Assembly (NCBI GenBank): GCA_050301795.1
Contig: JBNKZU010000008.1
Span: 5,610 to 69,609 of the forward strand
Direction of reading: 5' to 3'
Source: JBNKZU01 sp050301795
GTDB taxonomy: Bacteria; Pseudomonadota; Gammaproteobacteria; Thiohalomonadales; Thiohalomonadaceae
DNA length: 64,000 nt
A program made the position numbers and the translations under genes. This document shows, in pieces, positions 10,190-19,635 of the stretch (position 1 is its first letter; every line of letters begins with the position of its first letter). The notes under the pieces were generated by a model. It did no database searches. It was not told the DNA's origin and was given only the letters and a program-made list of their open reading frames with translations.

Positions 10190-10669
10190 TTAATGGATGC
10201 TTCCCGGTGTACGAGAGACACCATGCATCAACTCATCTGCTGTTGGCTCTTTTATATTGGCGACTTCAATACTGAATTTTATCGTTTTACCTGCGAACGG
10301 ATGATTGCCATCAAGTGTTACCGTCCCGTTATCCAGATGGGTAACCTTAAACTTCATGACATCGCCATGTTCATTCTGAAACTCTGCCTCAGCTCCGATT
10401 TGACGATATTCTGGTGGTACGTTTTCAATCTTGTCGGTGAAGCTATAGTCTGGATTCCAGTCGCCAAACCCGTCTTTAGGCTCAAGTAGAACCTCTCGTC
10501 TTTCACCGATCTTCGCACCGAGTAGCGCCTCTTCTACCTTCGGAAAAAGACCACTATTATTACCATATAAAAAGCTGACTGGCACATCGATCCGTTCAAC
10601 AACCTCATCACTTTCATCGGTGATGATATAGGTCACTGAAACTACCTTATTCTTTTCTACTACTGACAT
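10190..10669 (-). CDS. SlyD-like FKBP-type peptidyl-prolyl isomerase
   Basis: A 159-residue protein with a split FKBP domain around an insert-in-flap region, the SlyD/FkpB layout: N-terminal strand KVVSVTYIITD, the GLFPKVEEALLGAKIGE element, and the C-terminal VTLDGNHPFAGKTIKFSIEV. No His-rich metal-binding tail is present, unlike E. coli SlyD. It probably assists folding in the cytoplasm. It sits just after the atp terminator and 18 nt ahead of glmU, so it likely leads the glmU-glmS operon. SlyD versus FkpB cannot be decided by eye. Confidence 0.85.
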   Translation of the reverse strand: MSVVEKNKVVSVTYIITDESDEVVERIDVPVSFLYGNNSGLFPKVEEALLGAKIGERREVLLEPKDGFGDWNPDYSFTDKIENVPPEYRQIGAEAEFQNEHGDVMKFKVTHLDNGTVTLDGNHPFAGKTIKFSIEVANIKEPTADELMHGVSRTPGSIH

Positions 10670-10691
10670 TTATCGACTCAAAAGTTACAGA

Positions 10692-10724
10692 TATAAAAAA
10701 AGGGCAGTGTACCACACTGCCCTT
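10692..10724 (-). terminator. Rho-independent terminator of the atp operon
   Basis: A perfect 11-bp stem (AAGGGCAGTGT / ACACTGCCCTT) with a 3-nt loop is followed on the minus strand by a run of T (the A-run at 10695-10701 on the plus strand). It lies about 30 nt past the atpC stop and ends the ATP synthase transcript before the FKBP gene. Confidence 0.9.
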
Positions 10725-10752
10725 ATTAGCACTTATTACTGAGTTCTCAGAA

Positions 10753-11187
10753 TTAGGCTTTTTGACGCTTAAGTTTATTGCGAAGCTTTTGAACAGCTTT
10801 GATTTGAGCAATCGCCTCAGCCAGTTCAGCCTCAGCTCGTGCGTAATCAAACTCTCCGCTTCTATCTTCTAGGATCTTCTCTGCACGCTCTTTTGCTTCA
10901 ATGGCTGCCGCCTCATCTACATCTTTTGCGCGTAGAGCTGTATCTGCCAGTACTGTGACAACATGAGGTTGTACTTCTAATATCCCTCCTGAGACATAAA
11001 AGAAGTCCTCCTCACCGCCTTCCAGAACGACCCGAACTTCACCCGGCTTAAGGGGCGACAGTAGCTGTGTATGACGTGGATAGATACCCACTTCACCCAT
11101 CACCGCAGGAGCATAGACCTGTAAAACGGTTCCTGAGAAGATCTCACCTTCAGCGCTTACAATATTTGCATGCATAGTCATTGACAT
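10753..11187 (-). CDS. atpC: ATP synthase F1 epsilon subunit
   Basis: Central-stalk subunit that couples rotation to the catalytic head and can inhibit ATP hydrolysis. The 144 residues contain the N-terminal beta-sandwich (IVSAEGEIFSG, LSPLKPGEV, VSGGILEVQPHVVTVLAD) and a C-terminal helical hairpin rich in Ala, Glu and Lys. It is the last gene of the atp operon and is followed by a strong terminator. Confidence 0.97.
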   Translation of the reverse strand: MSMTMHANIVSAEGEIFSGTVLQVYAPAVMGEVGIYPRHTQLLSPLKPGEVRVVLEGGEEDFFYVSGGILEVQPHVVTVLADTALRAKDVDEAAAIEAKERAEKILEDRSGEFDYARAEAELAEAIAQIKAVQKLRNKLKRQKA

Positions 11188-11214
11188 CGGATTATCCCCG
11201 AATATTCCCTCCCG

Positions 11215-12591
11215 TTAGAGAGTTTTTGCCTTCTCAACAGCCTCATCAATTGAACCAACCATATAGAACGCCTGCTCTGGCAGATGATCATATTCGCCGG
11301 AAACAATCGCTTTAAAGCCAGCAATGGTATCCTTCAGTGAAACATATTTACCAGCCGCTCCGGTAAACACCTCTGCAACGAAGAACGGTTGCGAGAGGAA
11401 GCGTTGAATCTTACGTGCGCGGGCAACTGCTAACTTGTCATCTTCTGACAACTCATCCATACCCAGAATCGCGATAATGTCACGCAACTCATTGTAGCGC
11501 TGCAAAGTCGATTGAACGCCACGAGCAACACTATAGTGCTCCTCACCAACAACCAATGGGTCAAGGATACGTGAGGTTGAATCAAGTGGGTCTACCGCAG
11601 GATAGATACCAAGCTCTGCAATCTGACGTGACAATACCAAGGTCGCATCAAGGTGAGCAAAGGTTGTTGCAGGTGACGGGTCAGTCAGGTCATCCGCAGG
11701 AACATATACCGCCTGGAATGAGGTGATTGAACCGGTCTTTGTTGATGTGATTCGCTCTTGCAACTCACCCATCTCAAGTGCCAGTGTTGGCTGATAACCT
11801 ACCGCTGATGGCATACGGCCAAGCAGTGCAGATACCTCAGTACCAGCAAGAGTGTATCGATAGATGTTATCGACAAACAACAGTACGTCACGACCTTCGT
11901 CACGGAAGTTCTCTGCAATGGTCAAGCCAGTCAATGCGACACGAAGACGGTTACCAGGAGGCTCATTCATCTGGCCATAAACCAGTGCAACCTTATCGAT
12001 AACTCCACCTTCAGTCATTTCATGGTAGAAGTCATTACCCTCACGAGTACGCTCACCTACACCTGCAAATACCGAGAAGCCTGAGTGCTCTACCGCGATG
12101 TTACGAATCAGCTCCATCAAGGTTACGGTCTTACCTACACCCGCACCACCGAACAGCCCGATCTTACCGCCCTTCGCAATCGGCATAACAAGGTCGATTA
12201 CCTTAATACCGGTTTCGAGAATCTCTACACTTGCAGCCTGATCGGCATAAGCAGGTGCTTCGCGGTGAATGGGCGATCTCATCTCTTCGCCAATAGGACC
12301 TGCTTCATCAACCGGATTACCCAATACATCCATAATGCGACCAAGTGTCTTCTGTCCCACAGGCACAGAGATTGGTGCTCCGGTATTGCTTGAGGTCATT
12401 CCACGCTTGATGCCATCGGTCGATCCCATAGCAATGGTGCGTACAACACCATCTCCAAGCTGACCTTGAACCTCAAGGGTCAAACCTGCTTCATCAACAA
12501 CCAGTGCATCATAAATCTTAGGTAGTGCATCGCGTGGAAACTCCACATCGACTACCGCACCGATAATTTGTACAACTTTTCCAGAACTCAT
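11215..12591 (-). CDS. atpD: ATP synthase F1 beta subunit
   Basis: Catalytic subunit of the F1 head. The P-loop GGAGVGKT is at 148-155; the Walker B strand LLFVDNIYRY, the SRQIAELGIYPAVDPLDSTSR region and the DELSEDDK variant of the DELSEED loop are present. The length of 458 residues is normal. It lies between atpG and atpC in standard order. Confidence 0.99.
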   Translation of the reverse strand: MSSGKVVQIIGAVVDVEFPRDALPKIYDALVVDEAGLTLEVQGQLGDGVVRTIAMGSTDGIKRGMTSSNTGAPISVPVGQKTLGRIMDVLGNPVDEAGPIGEEMRSPIHREAPAYADQAASVEILETGIKVIDLVMPIAKGGKIGLFGGAGVGKTVTLMELIRNIAVEHSGFSVFAGVGERTREGNDFYHEMTEGGVIDKVALVYGQMNEPPGNRLRVALTGLTIAENFRDEGRDVLLFVDNIYRYTLAGTEVSALLGRMPSAVGYQPTLALEMGELQERITSTKTGSITSFQAVYVPADDLTDPSPATTFAHLDATLVLSRQIAELGIYPAVDPLDSTSRILDPLVVGEEHYSVARGVQSTLQRYNELRDIIAILGMDELSEDDKLAVARARKIQRFLSQPFFVAEVFTGAAGKYVSLKDTIAGFKAIVSGEYDHLPEQAFYMVGSIDEAVEKAKTL

Positions 12592-12633
12592 ATCAGTTCC
12601 CCTATTTATTACCTTAAATCTTTTGCGTACGCT

Positions 12634-13497
12634 CTATACAGCTGCTGCGCCAGCAACAATCTCTGACAACTCTTGTGTAATTGATGCCTGACGCGCTTTG
12701 TTGTATGCCAACGCAAGCTCATCGATCATGCTACCCGCATTATCGGTTGCAGCTTTCATTGCGACCATTCGTGCCGATTGCTCACAGGCACCATTCTCAA
12801 CGACGCCTTGATAAACCAGTGATTCGATATAGCGCATCAACAAACCATCCAACACGCTTTTTGCCTCAGGCTCGTAGATGTAATCCCAGTGATAACCGAG
12901 ATCCTCTTCAAGCTCTTGTGGCTCAATCGGTAGAAGCTGATCAATCTGAGGCTTTTGTGTCATGGTATTAACAAACTCGTTGTAACAGACATAGAGTTTA
13001 TCGATTTCACCATTGTTGTAAGCGTCAATCATGACCTTAATCGGGCCGACTAAATCATCAATCTTTGGCGCATCACCCAAGTGACTCTTTTCTGCAACCA
13101 CGTGGCCGCCGAAGCGCTTCATGAAACTGGTTCCCTTGCTTCCAATGGAACACAGATCAATCTCAACACTCTGCGAATCCCACTCTTTCATCTGCTTCAT
13201 CACAGCCTTTAGAAGGTTTGTATTCAAACCTCCACACAGGCCGCGATCAGAGGTGACAATAATCATACCGACACGCTTCAGATCGCGTTGATCCATAAAG
13301 CCGTGAGAATATTCAGGATGAGAGAAAGCGAGATGACTAATTACACGACGGATGTTTTCAGCATAGGGACGGGTCGCTGACATTCGATCCTGCGCTTTAC
13401 GCATTTTCGATGCTGCAACCATCTCCATCGCACTGGTGATCTTCTGAGTGTTTTTTACACTCTTAATCTTTGTGCGTATCTCTTTACCGCTTGCCAT
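12634..13497 (-). CDS. atpG: ATP synthase F1 gamma subunit
   Basis: Rotary central shaft of F1. The 287 residues start with the conserved coiled-coil helix (EIRTKIKSVKNTQKITSAMEMV) and end with the matching C-terminal helix, where ARMVAMKAATDNAG marks the family signature. It sits between atpA and atpD, as expected. Confidence 0.98.
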   Translation of the reverse strand: MASGKEIRTKIKSVKNTQKITSAMEMVAASKMRKAQDRMSATRPYAENIRRVISHLAFSHPEYSHGFMDQRDLKRVGMIIVTSDRGLCGGLNTNLLKAVMKQMKEWDSQSVEIDLCSIGSKGTSFMKRFGGHVVAEKSHLGDAPKIDDLVGPIKVMIDAYNNGEIDKLYVCYNEFVNTMTQKPQIDQLLPIEPQELEEDLGYHWDYIYEPEAKSVLDGLLMRYIESLVYQGVVENGACEQSARMVAMKAATDNAGSMIDELALAYNKARQASITQELSEIVAGAAAV

Positions 13498-13514
13498 CTA
13501 TTCGTCCCCCAGAC

Positions 13515-15056
13515 TTACCAAGTGCTCGTTGCCTTGAACTTTTCCAAAGCTTCACGCAGTGCATTTTCAACGTCCTCATTAAGCTCAGGCGTTGCATTAA
13601 TGCTATCAAGCAAGTCCGATTGATCCGATTTCATATAAGCCTGTAAAGCCCCTTCAAAATCGACAATCTTATTCACCTCAACATCGTCAAGGAAACCTTC
13701 GTTTGCAGCAAACAGCGAGACTGCCATTTGAGCCACATTCATTGGTGCATACTGGAACTGCTTCATCAGTTCGGTAACACGCTGACCACGAGCGATCTGC
13801 TTCCGTGTTGACTCATCAAGATCAGACGCAAACTGAGCAAATGCTGCCAACTCACGATACTGAGCAAGGTCAAGACGAGTACCACCACCAAGCTTCTTGA
13901 TGATCTTGGTCTGTGCCGCACCACCCACTCGAGATACTGAAAGACCCGCGTTAATCGCAGGACGAATACCTGCGTTAAACAGATCCGATTCGAGGAAGAT
14001 CTGACCGTCTGTAATTGAGATTACGTTGGTCGGTACGAATGCTGATACGTCACCAGCCTGAGTTTCAATGATTGGTAACGCGGTGAGTGAACCGGTTTTA
14101 CCTTTCACCTTTCCATCGGTCATCTTTTCAACCCAATCGGCATTGACGCGGGCTGCGCGCTCAAGCAGACGCGAGTGGAGATAGAAAACATCACCAGGAT
14201 AGGCTTCACGACCTGGCGGACGACGAAGCAGCAGAGATACCTGACGGTATGCCCACGCCTGTTTGGTAAGGTCATCGTAAACAATCAGCGCATCTTCACC
14301 ACGATCACGGAAGTATTCACCCATAGTGCAGCCGGAGTAAGGCGCAATGTACTGCATTGCTGCAGATTCAGCCGCTGTAGCTGCAACCACGATGGTGTGA
14401 TCCATTGCACCGTGCTCTTCAAGCTTGCGTACCACGTTAGCAACCGATGAGGCCTTTTGGCCAACGGCAACATAGATACACTTAACGCCAGTGTTTTTCT
14501 GATTGATGATGGCATCGATAGCAACCGCTGTTTTACCTGTTTGACGGTCACCGATAATCAACTCACGTTGACCACGACCAACCGGTACCATCGCATCGAT
14601 TGATTTCAGACCCGTTTGCAGTGGCTGATCAACCGATTTACGCCAAAGAACGCCTGGAGCAATCTTTTCTATCGGTGATGTGCCAGTACTCTCAATCGGA
14701 CCTTTGCCATCAATCGGGTTACCCAGAGAATCAACGACTCGACCGAGAAGTCCTTCACCAACAGGCACCTCCATGATACGACCAGTACATTTAACCTTGT
14801 CGCCTTCAGAGATGTGTTTGTAATCACCAAGGATTACCGCACCTACTGAATCTTGCTCAAGGTTCAGTGCCATACCAAATGTATTATTAGGGAACTCCAG
14901 CATCTCACCTGACATAACATCAGAAAGACCATGGATACGTGTAATACCGTCGCTCAGACTTACGACTGTGCCTTCAGTCTGTGCCTCGGTTACTGCTTCA
15001 AAACTTGCGATCCGCTTTTTAATCAGGTCGCTAATTTCAGATGGATTTAATTGCAT
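13515..15056 (-). CDS. atpA: ATP synthase F1 alpha subunit
   Basis: Non-catalytic nucleotide-binding subunit of F1. The P-loop GDRQTGKT lies at 169-176 and the arginine-finger region as ...AINAGLSVSRVGG. Total length is 513 residues, as in E. coli. It follows atpH with a 26-nt gap and precedes atpG. Confidence 0.99.
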   Translation of the reverse strand: MQLNPSEISDLIKKRIASFEAVTEAQTEGTVVSLSDGITRIHGLSDVMSGEMLEFPNNTFGMALNLEQDSVGAVILGDYKHISEGDKVKCTGRIMEVPVGEGLLGRVVDSLGNPIDGKGPIESTGTSPIEKIAPGVLWRKSVDQPLQTGLKSIDAMVPVGRGQRELIIGDRQTGKTAVAIDAIINQKNTGVKCIYVAVGQKASSVANVVRKLEEHGAMDHTIVVAATAAESAAMQYIAPYSGCTMGEYFRDRGEDALIVYDDLTKQAWAYRQVSLLLRRPPGREAYPGDVFYLHSRLLERAARVNADWVEKMTDGKVKGKTGSLTALPIIETQAGDVSAFVPTNVISITDGQIFLESDLFNAGIRPAINAGLSVSRVGGAAQTKIIKKLGGGTRLDLAQYRELAAFAQFASDLDESTRKQIARGQRVTELMKQFQYAPMNVAQMAVSLFAANEGFLDDVEVNKIVDFEGALQAYMKSDQSDLLDSINATPELNEDVENALREALEKFKATSTW

Positions 15057-15082
15057 TATTCCTGTCCTCTTTCTGGCCCGAT

Positions 15083-15619
15083 TCAGTTAACAAGACGGGT
15101 TGAAAGCTTGTTTAACTTACCGACGACCGAACCATCGATGACCACATCTCCTGCACGGATAACTGCACCGCCAAGAAGTGACTCGTCAATTTCGCATTCT
15201 AGAGTGATCTCACGTCCAAAACGCGCCTTAAGTGCATCAGCAATCTTCTGCTTCTGAGCATCATTCAATACTGTTGCCGAGATAACATCAGCGATGATGG
15301 TACCCTCAACATTTGCACGCTCAGCTTCAAAAAGTGTTGATATCTCAGGTAACAGCTCTAGACGATCATTCTCTACAAGCACCTTCACAAAGTTGAGACC
15401 AGACTCAGTAAGCGAACCACCACAAATAGAGGTAATGATATCGATACGTTGATCATCAGAGATGGAAGGATTGTTCTGCAGAGCTGACATTTCTGCATCA
15501 GATACAATCTGTGACAGAAGTTGCAGTAGTTCAGACCAACCTTTCAGATCACCCTGCTCTTGTGCAAGTGCAAAGACTGCTTGTGCATAAGGGCGTGCTA
15601 CTGTTGTCTTTTCAGCCAT
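15083..15619 (-). CDS. atpH: ATP synthase F1 delta subunit
   Basis: Peripheral-stalk subunit that links F1 to the b subunits. The 178 residues show an N-terminal helical bundle (ARPYAQAVFALAQEQG) and the C-terminal signature around the DESLLGGAVIRAGDVVIDGSV stretch. It lies 11 nt after atpF. Confidence 0.97.
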   Translation of the reverse strand: MAEKTTVARPYAQAVFALAQEQGDLKGWSELLQLLSQIVSDAEMSALQNNPSISDDQRIDIITSICGGSLTESGLNFVKVLVENDRLELLPEISTLFEAERANVEGTIIADVISATVLNDAQKQKIADALKARFGREITLECEIDESLLGGAVIRAGDVVIDGSVVGKLNKLSTRLVN

Positions 15620-15630
15620 ATTGACAACCT

Positions 15631-16101
15631 TTATATCTGAGAAACGAGATCGTCCAGCAGCTCATTATGGGCTTCACTGTCGATTTCACGTTTCAGCACT
15701 CGAGAAGCGCCAGCTACAGCAATCGAGACAACCTGACCACGAAGCTGTTCTTTCGCACGGTTAACCTCTTGCTCAATTTCAGCATTCGCTGCTGTTACCA
15801 GTCGATCACCCTCTTCACGAGCCTGTACTTTGGCCTCTTCGACAATCTCACTTGCACGCTTTTGCGCTTGAGCAATGATATTTGAAGCTTCGTCTTTGGT
15901 TTCACGAAGAATCTCTTTTGCACGCTGCTCTGCAAGCTCATGTTCGTGTCTGCCACGCTCAGCAGCGGCGAGACCATCAGCGATGACCTTTTTACGCTCT
16001 TCAAGAGCACTCATGATTGGTGGCCATACATATTTCATGCAGAACCAGACAAAAACGAAGAATGTGATCGCCTGTCCGATTAATGTTGCATTGATATTCA
16101 T
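15631..16101 (-). CDS. atpF: ATP synthase Fo b subunit
   Basis: Membrane-anchored stator stalk. One N-terminal transmembrane helix (about residues 5-25) is followed by a long charged coiled coil containing the typical PPIMSALEERKKVIADGL segment. Length is 156 residues, the E. coli value. There is a single b gene and no b' paralogue. Confidence 0.97.
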   Translation of the reverse strand: MNINATLIGQAITFFVFVWFCMKYVWPPIMSALEERKKVIADGLAAAERGRHEHELAEQRAKEILRETKDEASNIIAQAQKRASEIVEEAKVQAREEGDRLVTAANAEIEQEVNRAKEQLRGQVVSIAVAGASRVLKREIDSEAHNELLDDLVSQI

Positions 16102-16151
16102 GCCTTCACCTCGCGTTAATTTAGCTAATGGTTATGAGTAAAACTCGTTTA

Positions 16152-16391
16152 TTAGCCCGCGACTGCGAAGAGTACGTACATGGCAAGACCAACGGCGATC
16201 ATTGGAACCGCGTCAACCAGACCCATTACGATGAAGAACTGCGTACGCAGCATCGGGATCAGCTCTGGCTGGCGAGCAGCACCTTCAAGGAAGCGTCCGC
16301 CAAGGATACCGATACCAACAGCGGCACCTAGGGCACCCAGACCCATCATCAAAGCGCCTGCAATATACAAAAATGCTTGTGCTTCAGTCAT
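16152..16391 (-). CDS. atpE: ATP synthase Fo c subunit
   Basis: Rotor-ring proteolipid of 79 residues with two transmembrane helices joined by the polar RQP loop (40-42). The ion-carrying carboxylate is Asp60 in GLVDAVPMI. I see none of the Gln/Glu/Ser-Thr set typical of sodium-binding rings, so proton coupling is inferred. Confidence 0.97.
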   Translation of the reverse strand: MTEAQAFLYIAGALMMGLGALGAAVGIGILGGRFLEGAARQPELIPMLRTQFFIVMGLVDAVPMIAVGLAMYVLFAVAG

Positions 16392-16440
16392 TTGGAATTT
16401 CTCCTATTTACTTAAGTTTAAATTAAAAAACAAAATCGAA

Positions 16441-17310
16441 TTAGTGGTGTTCTTGATGAGCCATATCCATATATACAATCGTCAAGGTCATAAAGATGAA
16501 CGCTTGAAGTGTAATAATCAGGATATGGAAGATTGCCCAACCCAGATGCAGGAATCCGCCAAACAGACCCAATCCCCAACCTGCGCTATACATGATTGCA
16601 ATCAGAATAAAGATCATCTCACCGGCATACATATTTCCGAAGAGTCGCAATGCGAGAGAGATGGGCTTAGAGATTAAGGTAACCCCTTCCAGAAAGAGGT
16701 TAATAGGCATTGCCCATTTACCGAAGGGTTGCAGGGTTAGCTCGCCGACAAAACCGCCGACACCCTTTACCTTGATGCTGTAATAGAGCATCAGGAAGAA
16801 TACTGAGATTGCCATCCCGAAGGTTGCGTTTGGATCAGTGCTTGGAACGACCTTAAAGTAGACATGGTGAGGATCAGCACCGAAGAATGTAGCGCCTATC
16901 CAGCCAGCAAGCTGTGGTAGAAAATCAACGGCGATCAGATCCATGAAGTTCATCAGGAAGATCCAGATGAAGATGGTCATCGCCAATGGCGCTACCAGTG
17001 GGTTTTTACCACTAAATGAGCCACGCACGCTTTCATCAATAAACTCGACAATCCACTCTGCAAAATTCTGTAATCCTGACGGTACGCCGGTGGTCGCTGT
17101 CTTTGCTGCTTTACGGAACAACCATAGGAAAAAGATACCCAGAACCAGCGACCAGCCCAGTGTATCTACATGGATCGCCCAAAAGCCCATCTCTTTTGCT
17201 TCTGCCGCAGAGTGAGCTAAGCCCCAAGAACCATCCGCATGTTGACCGAAGGTCATATTCTGCAAATGGTGTCGAATATAATCTGTTGATGAAATTGTTT
17301 CGCCTGACAT
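16441..17310 (-). CDS. atpB: ATP synthase Fo a subunit
   Basis: Membrane subunit forming the proton half-channels. The essential arginine is Arg222 in SLALRLFGNMYAGE, and the last helix carries ITLQAFIFMTLTIVY. The 289-residue length and multiple membrane spans are normal. It directly follows atpI (1-nt gap). Confidence 0.97.
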   Translation of the reverse strand: MSGETISSTDYIRHHLQNMTFGQHADGSWGLAHSAAEAKEMGFWAIHVDTLGWSLVLGIFFLWLFRKAAKTATTGVPSGLQNFAEWIVEFIDESVRGSFSGKNPLVAPLAMTIFIWIFLMNFMDLIAVDFLPQLAGWIGATFFGADPHHVYFKVVPSTDPNATFGMAISVFFLMLYYSIKVKGVGGFVGELTLQPFGKWAMPINLFLEGVTLISKPISLALRLFGNMYAGEMIFILIAIMYSAGWGLGLFGGFLHLGWAIFHILIITLQAFIFMTLTIVYMDMAHQEHH

Positions 17311-17311
17311 T

Positions 17312-17689
17312 TTATCTTTGCGCTTTTAGTCCGCCCATTAAAAAAACCACCTGCCCAATTACAAAAGCTGTAACTAATGGCAATGGCTCCAAACCCAATA
17401 ATCCCAATCCCAAGGAAAATAGTAGTACTACGACCACTATGCGCTCTATCGCACAGCGATAAAGCACTCTAATATTTGTACCGCTATCGGTGGCTCCCAT
17501 CCTCTGCGCTCTTCGGCTATGGATAATCAATAGCAGTGTGCCGCAAAGTGGAATCATCCCACCAAATGCTGCCGCAAGAAAATCACCCGAAAGATATCCG
17601 AACGCAATAACCACAATAACAGCTGATAAAAACTGAAAGCGCAGTCGAAACCGTAACGAGCGCTGTAAAGAGCGTTCGAAAATATTCAT
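17312..17689 (-). CDS. atpI: ATP synthase assembly protein I
   Basis: Small membrane protein (125 residues, about four hydrophobic spans) opening the atp operon. Its position ahead of atpB and the AAAFGGMIPLCGTLLLI motif identify it as AtpI, which aids assembly of the c-ring. Sequence conservation in this family is low, so the call depends largely on context. Confidence 0.88.
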   Translation of the reverse strand: MNIFERSLQRSLRFRLRFQFLSAVIVVIAFGYLSGDFLAAAFGGMIPLCGTLLLIIHSRRAQRMGATDSGTNIRVLYRCAIERIVVVVLLFSLGLGLLGLEPLPLVTAFVIGQVVFLMGGLKAQR

Positions 17690-17723
17690 TGATTCAAGTG
17701 GAGTAATTGTCTCAGCGGCGGGG

Positions 17724-17753
17724 AGTATATAATTTTGAACGTGATAACGTCAA
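17724..17753 (-). promoter_or_regulatory. Sigma-70-like promoter of the atp operon
   Basis: On the minus strand a -35 box TTGACG and a -10 box TATACT (each 5/6 to consensus) are separated by 18 nt, about 35 bp upstream of the atpI start. Position and strand fit the primary promoter of atpIBEFHAGDC. The rest of the 232-bp gap up to parB shows no further motif that I can support. Confidence 0.6.
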
Positions 17754-17921
17754 TGATAGACCGATAAATAATTATTATATAAAAACGGGTTTTAACTGAA
17801 ATAGAGCTTAATATTTTCAACGCCATACTGACGATTAAGTATCTTCTAATTTATTAAAATACGGTATTTCAATGGCTTAGATAGATCGTCACTGTCGATG
17901 CACTAAGCTGGTGCTATTAGT

Positions 17922-18806
17922 TTATTTAATGTGCTCGATGATCCCATCCAACTCTTCCAAAGAATTATAGTGGATGATCATTTTCCCTTTCCCTTTTGAG
18001 CCATATTGTACAGCGACCTTGGCACCGATTTTCTCGCTTAAATCCTGCTCAAGACGTTGAATATCTGGATCTGGACGAACTTTAGGTTTGCTATCGCTCG
18101 CCGGGTTTTCCAATGTCCGTTTAACTAAGCGCTCAGTTTCCCGTACTGATAATCCTTTTCCCACAACCAATCGGGCAATTGCTCCCTGCGTCTCTGCCGG
18201 CAATGCAAGCAGGGCACGTGCATGTCCCATCTCCAGATCACCATTTTCGAGCATACGTTTTACATCGCTGGTCAAACTTAACAACCTTAGCAGGTTTGAA
18301 ACAGCGGCACGTGATCGACCAACCGCTTCAGCCGCAATCTGATGTGTCATACCAAACTCTTCAATCAGCCTTTGCAGGGCATGAGCCTCTTCCATTGGGT
18401 TGAGCTCTTCACGCTGAATATTTTCGATCAACGCCATTGCCATTGCGGCCTGATCATTCACATCTCTAATAACCGCTGGTATCTCATGCAAACCCGCTAG
18501 CTGAGACGCCCGCCAACGACGCTCACCAGCAATGATCTCATATCGATCAGGTATACCAATTGGACGAACAACGATTGGCTGAACAACCCCTTGTGAGCGA
18601 ATCGAATCCGCAAGCTCTTCAAGACTTTCAGGATTCATATCAATACGCGGCTGGTATTTACCGCGCTGTAGTACATCAACAGGGAGCACCTTTAAAACGC
18701 CATCAATCTGCTCACTATCAGTCGCGTCATCGACACGGTTGTTTGAGGCGCTCGCACCTAACAGAGCCTCTAAACCTTTTCCTAAACCTTTCTTTCGTGC
18801 TGCCAT
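17922..18806 (-). CDS. parB: Chromosome partitioning protein ParB
   Basis: CTP-dependent DNA clamp that loads at parS and spreads, helping origin segregation. The CTPase box GERRWRA lies at about 94-100 and is followed by the helix-turn-helix region (MTHQIAAEAVGRSRAAVSNLLRL) and a C-terminal dimerisation segment. I choose the ATG at 18806 (MAARKKGLGKGLEALL, 294 residues) over an in-frame TTG at 18818, because GAAGAAG sits at Shine-Dalgarno distance from it and the N-terminus is the family standard. It is 16 nt after parA. Confidence 0.96.
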   Translation of the reverse strand: MAARKKGLGKGLEALLGASASNNRVDDATDSEQIDGVLKVLPVDVLQRGKYQPRIDMNPESLEELADSIRSQGVVQPIVVRPIGIPDRYEIIAGERRWRASQLAGLHEIPAVIRDVNDQAAMAMALIENIQREELNPMEEAHALQRLIEEFGMTHQIAAEAVGRSRAAVSNLLRLLSLTSDVKRMLENGDLEMGHARALLALPAETQGAIARLVVGKGLSVRETERLVKRTLENPASDSKPKVRPDPDIQRLEQDLSEKIGAKVAVQYGSKGKGKMIIHYNSLEELDGIIEHIK

Positions 18807-18822
18807 AATCTTCTTCAATCTA

Positions 18823-19608
18823 TTAATGGTTAATTACAGACTGCTGCTGTTTTCGAATCATCTCACCGGCAAGCGCAAGATATGCCACCGCTCCTCGTGA
18901 GGTCTTATCGTATGCCAGTGCAGGCATGCCGTAACTAGGCGCTTCGGCCAAGCGTACATTTCGAGGTATCACCGTACGATAGACCTTATCTCCAAAATGC
19001 TCTGTGAGTTGTGCGGAGACATCGGTTGACAGATTATTGCGTGGATCATACATCGTTCGAAGTAGTCCCTCGATCTCAAGATCAGGGTTTACTGATGAAC
19101 GAATCTCATCAATTGTTTTAAGTAGTGCGCTTAAACCTTCAAGCGCATAATACTCACACTGCATCGGAATCATTACCGAATCGGCGGCAACCAATGCGTT
19201 GAGTGTCAGCATATTCAACGAGGGAGGGCAATCAATTAAGACATAGTCATAATTCGACTTGATTGCATTGAGCGCTTGTCTTAGCTTTTGTTCTCGTGCA
19301 ACCAATGTATTCATCAACTCGACCTCGGCAGCAGTCAGATCACCACTGGTAGGTAAAATATCGTAACCGCCCGATTCTGATCGCTTAACTGCCTCTGCGA
19401 TTGTCGCCTGTCCTAACAGCACATGATAGCTGCTCAGATTAAGCTCATCTTTATCAATACCACTCCCCACCGTTGCATTGGCTTGTGGATCAAAATCGAT
19501 AACTAGCACCTTTCTTTTGGTCGCAACCAATGACGCCCCCAAGTTAATGCAGGTCGTTGTTTTGGCAACACCACCTTTCTGGTTTGCGATTGCTATTACT
19601 TTTGTCAT
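18823..19608 (-). CDS. parA: Chromosome partitioning ATPase ParA (Soj)
   Basis: Deviant Walker ATPase that positions ParB-bound origins. The deviant P-loop KGGVAKTT is at 11-18 and Walker B as YDYVLIDCPPSLN. The 261-residue length without an N-terminal HTH is that of a chromosomal Soj protein. It lies between rsmG and parB in the conserved origin-proximal order. Confidence 0.97.
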   Translation of the reverse strand: MTKVIAIANQKGGVAKTTTCINLGASLVATKRKVLVIDFDPQANATVGSGIDKDELNLSSYHVLLGQATIAEAVKRSESGGYDILPTSGDLTAAEVELMNTLVAREQKLRQALNAIKSNYDYVLIDCPPSLNMLTLNALVAADSVMIPMQCEYYALEGLSALLKTIDEIRSSVNPDLEIEGLLRTMYDPRNNLSTDVSAQLTEHFGDKVYRTVIPRNVRLAEAPSYGMPALAYDKTSRGAVAYLALAGEMIRKQQQSVINH

Positions 19609-19635
19609 CTTTGTTTGACCTACTCAGGTTTTCCT

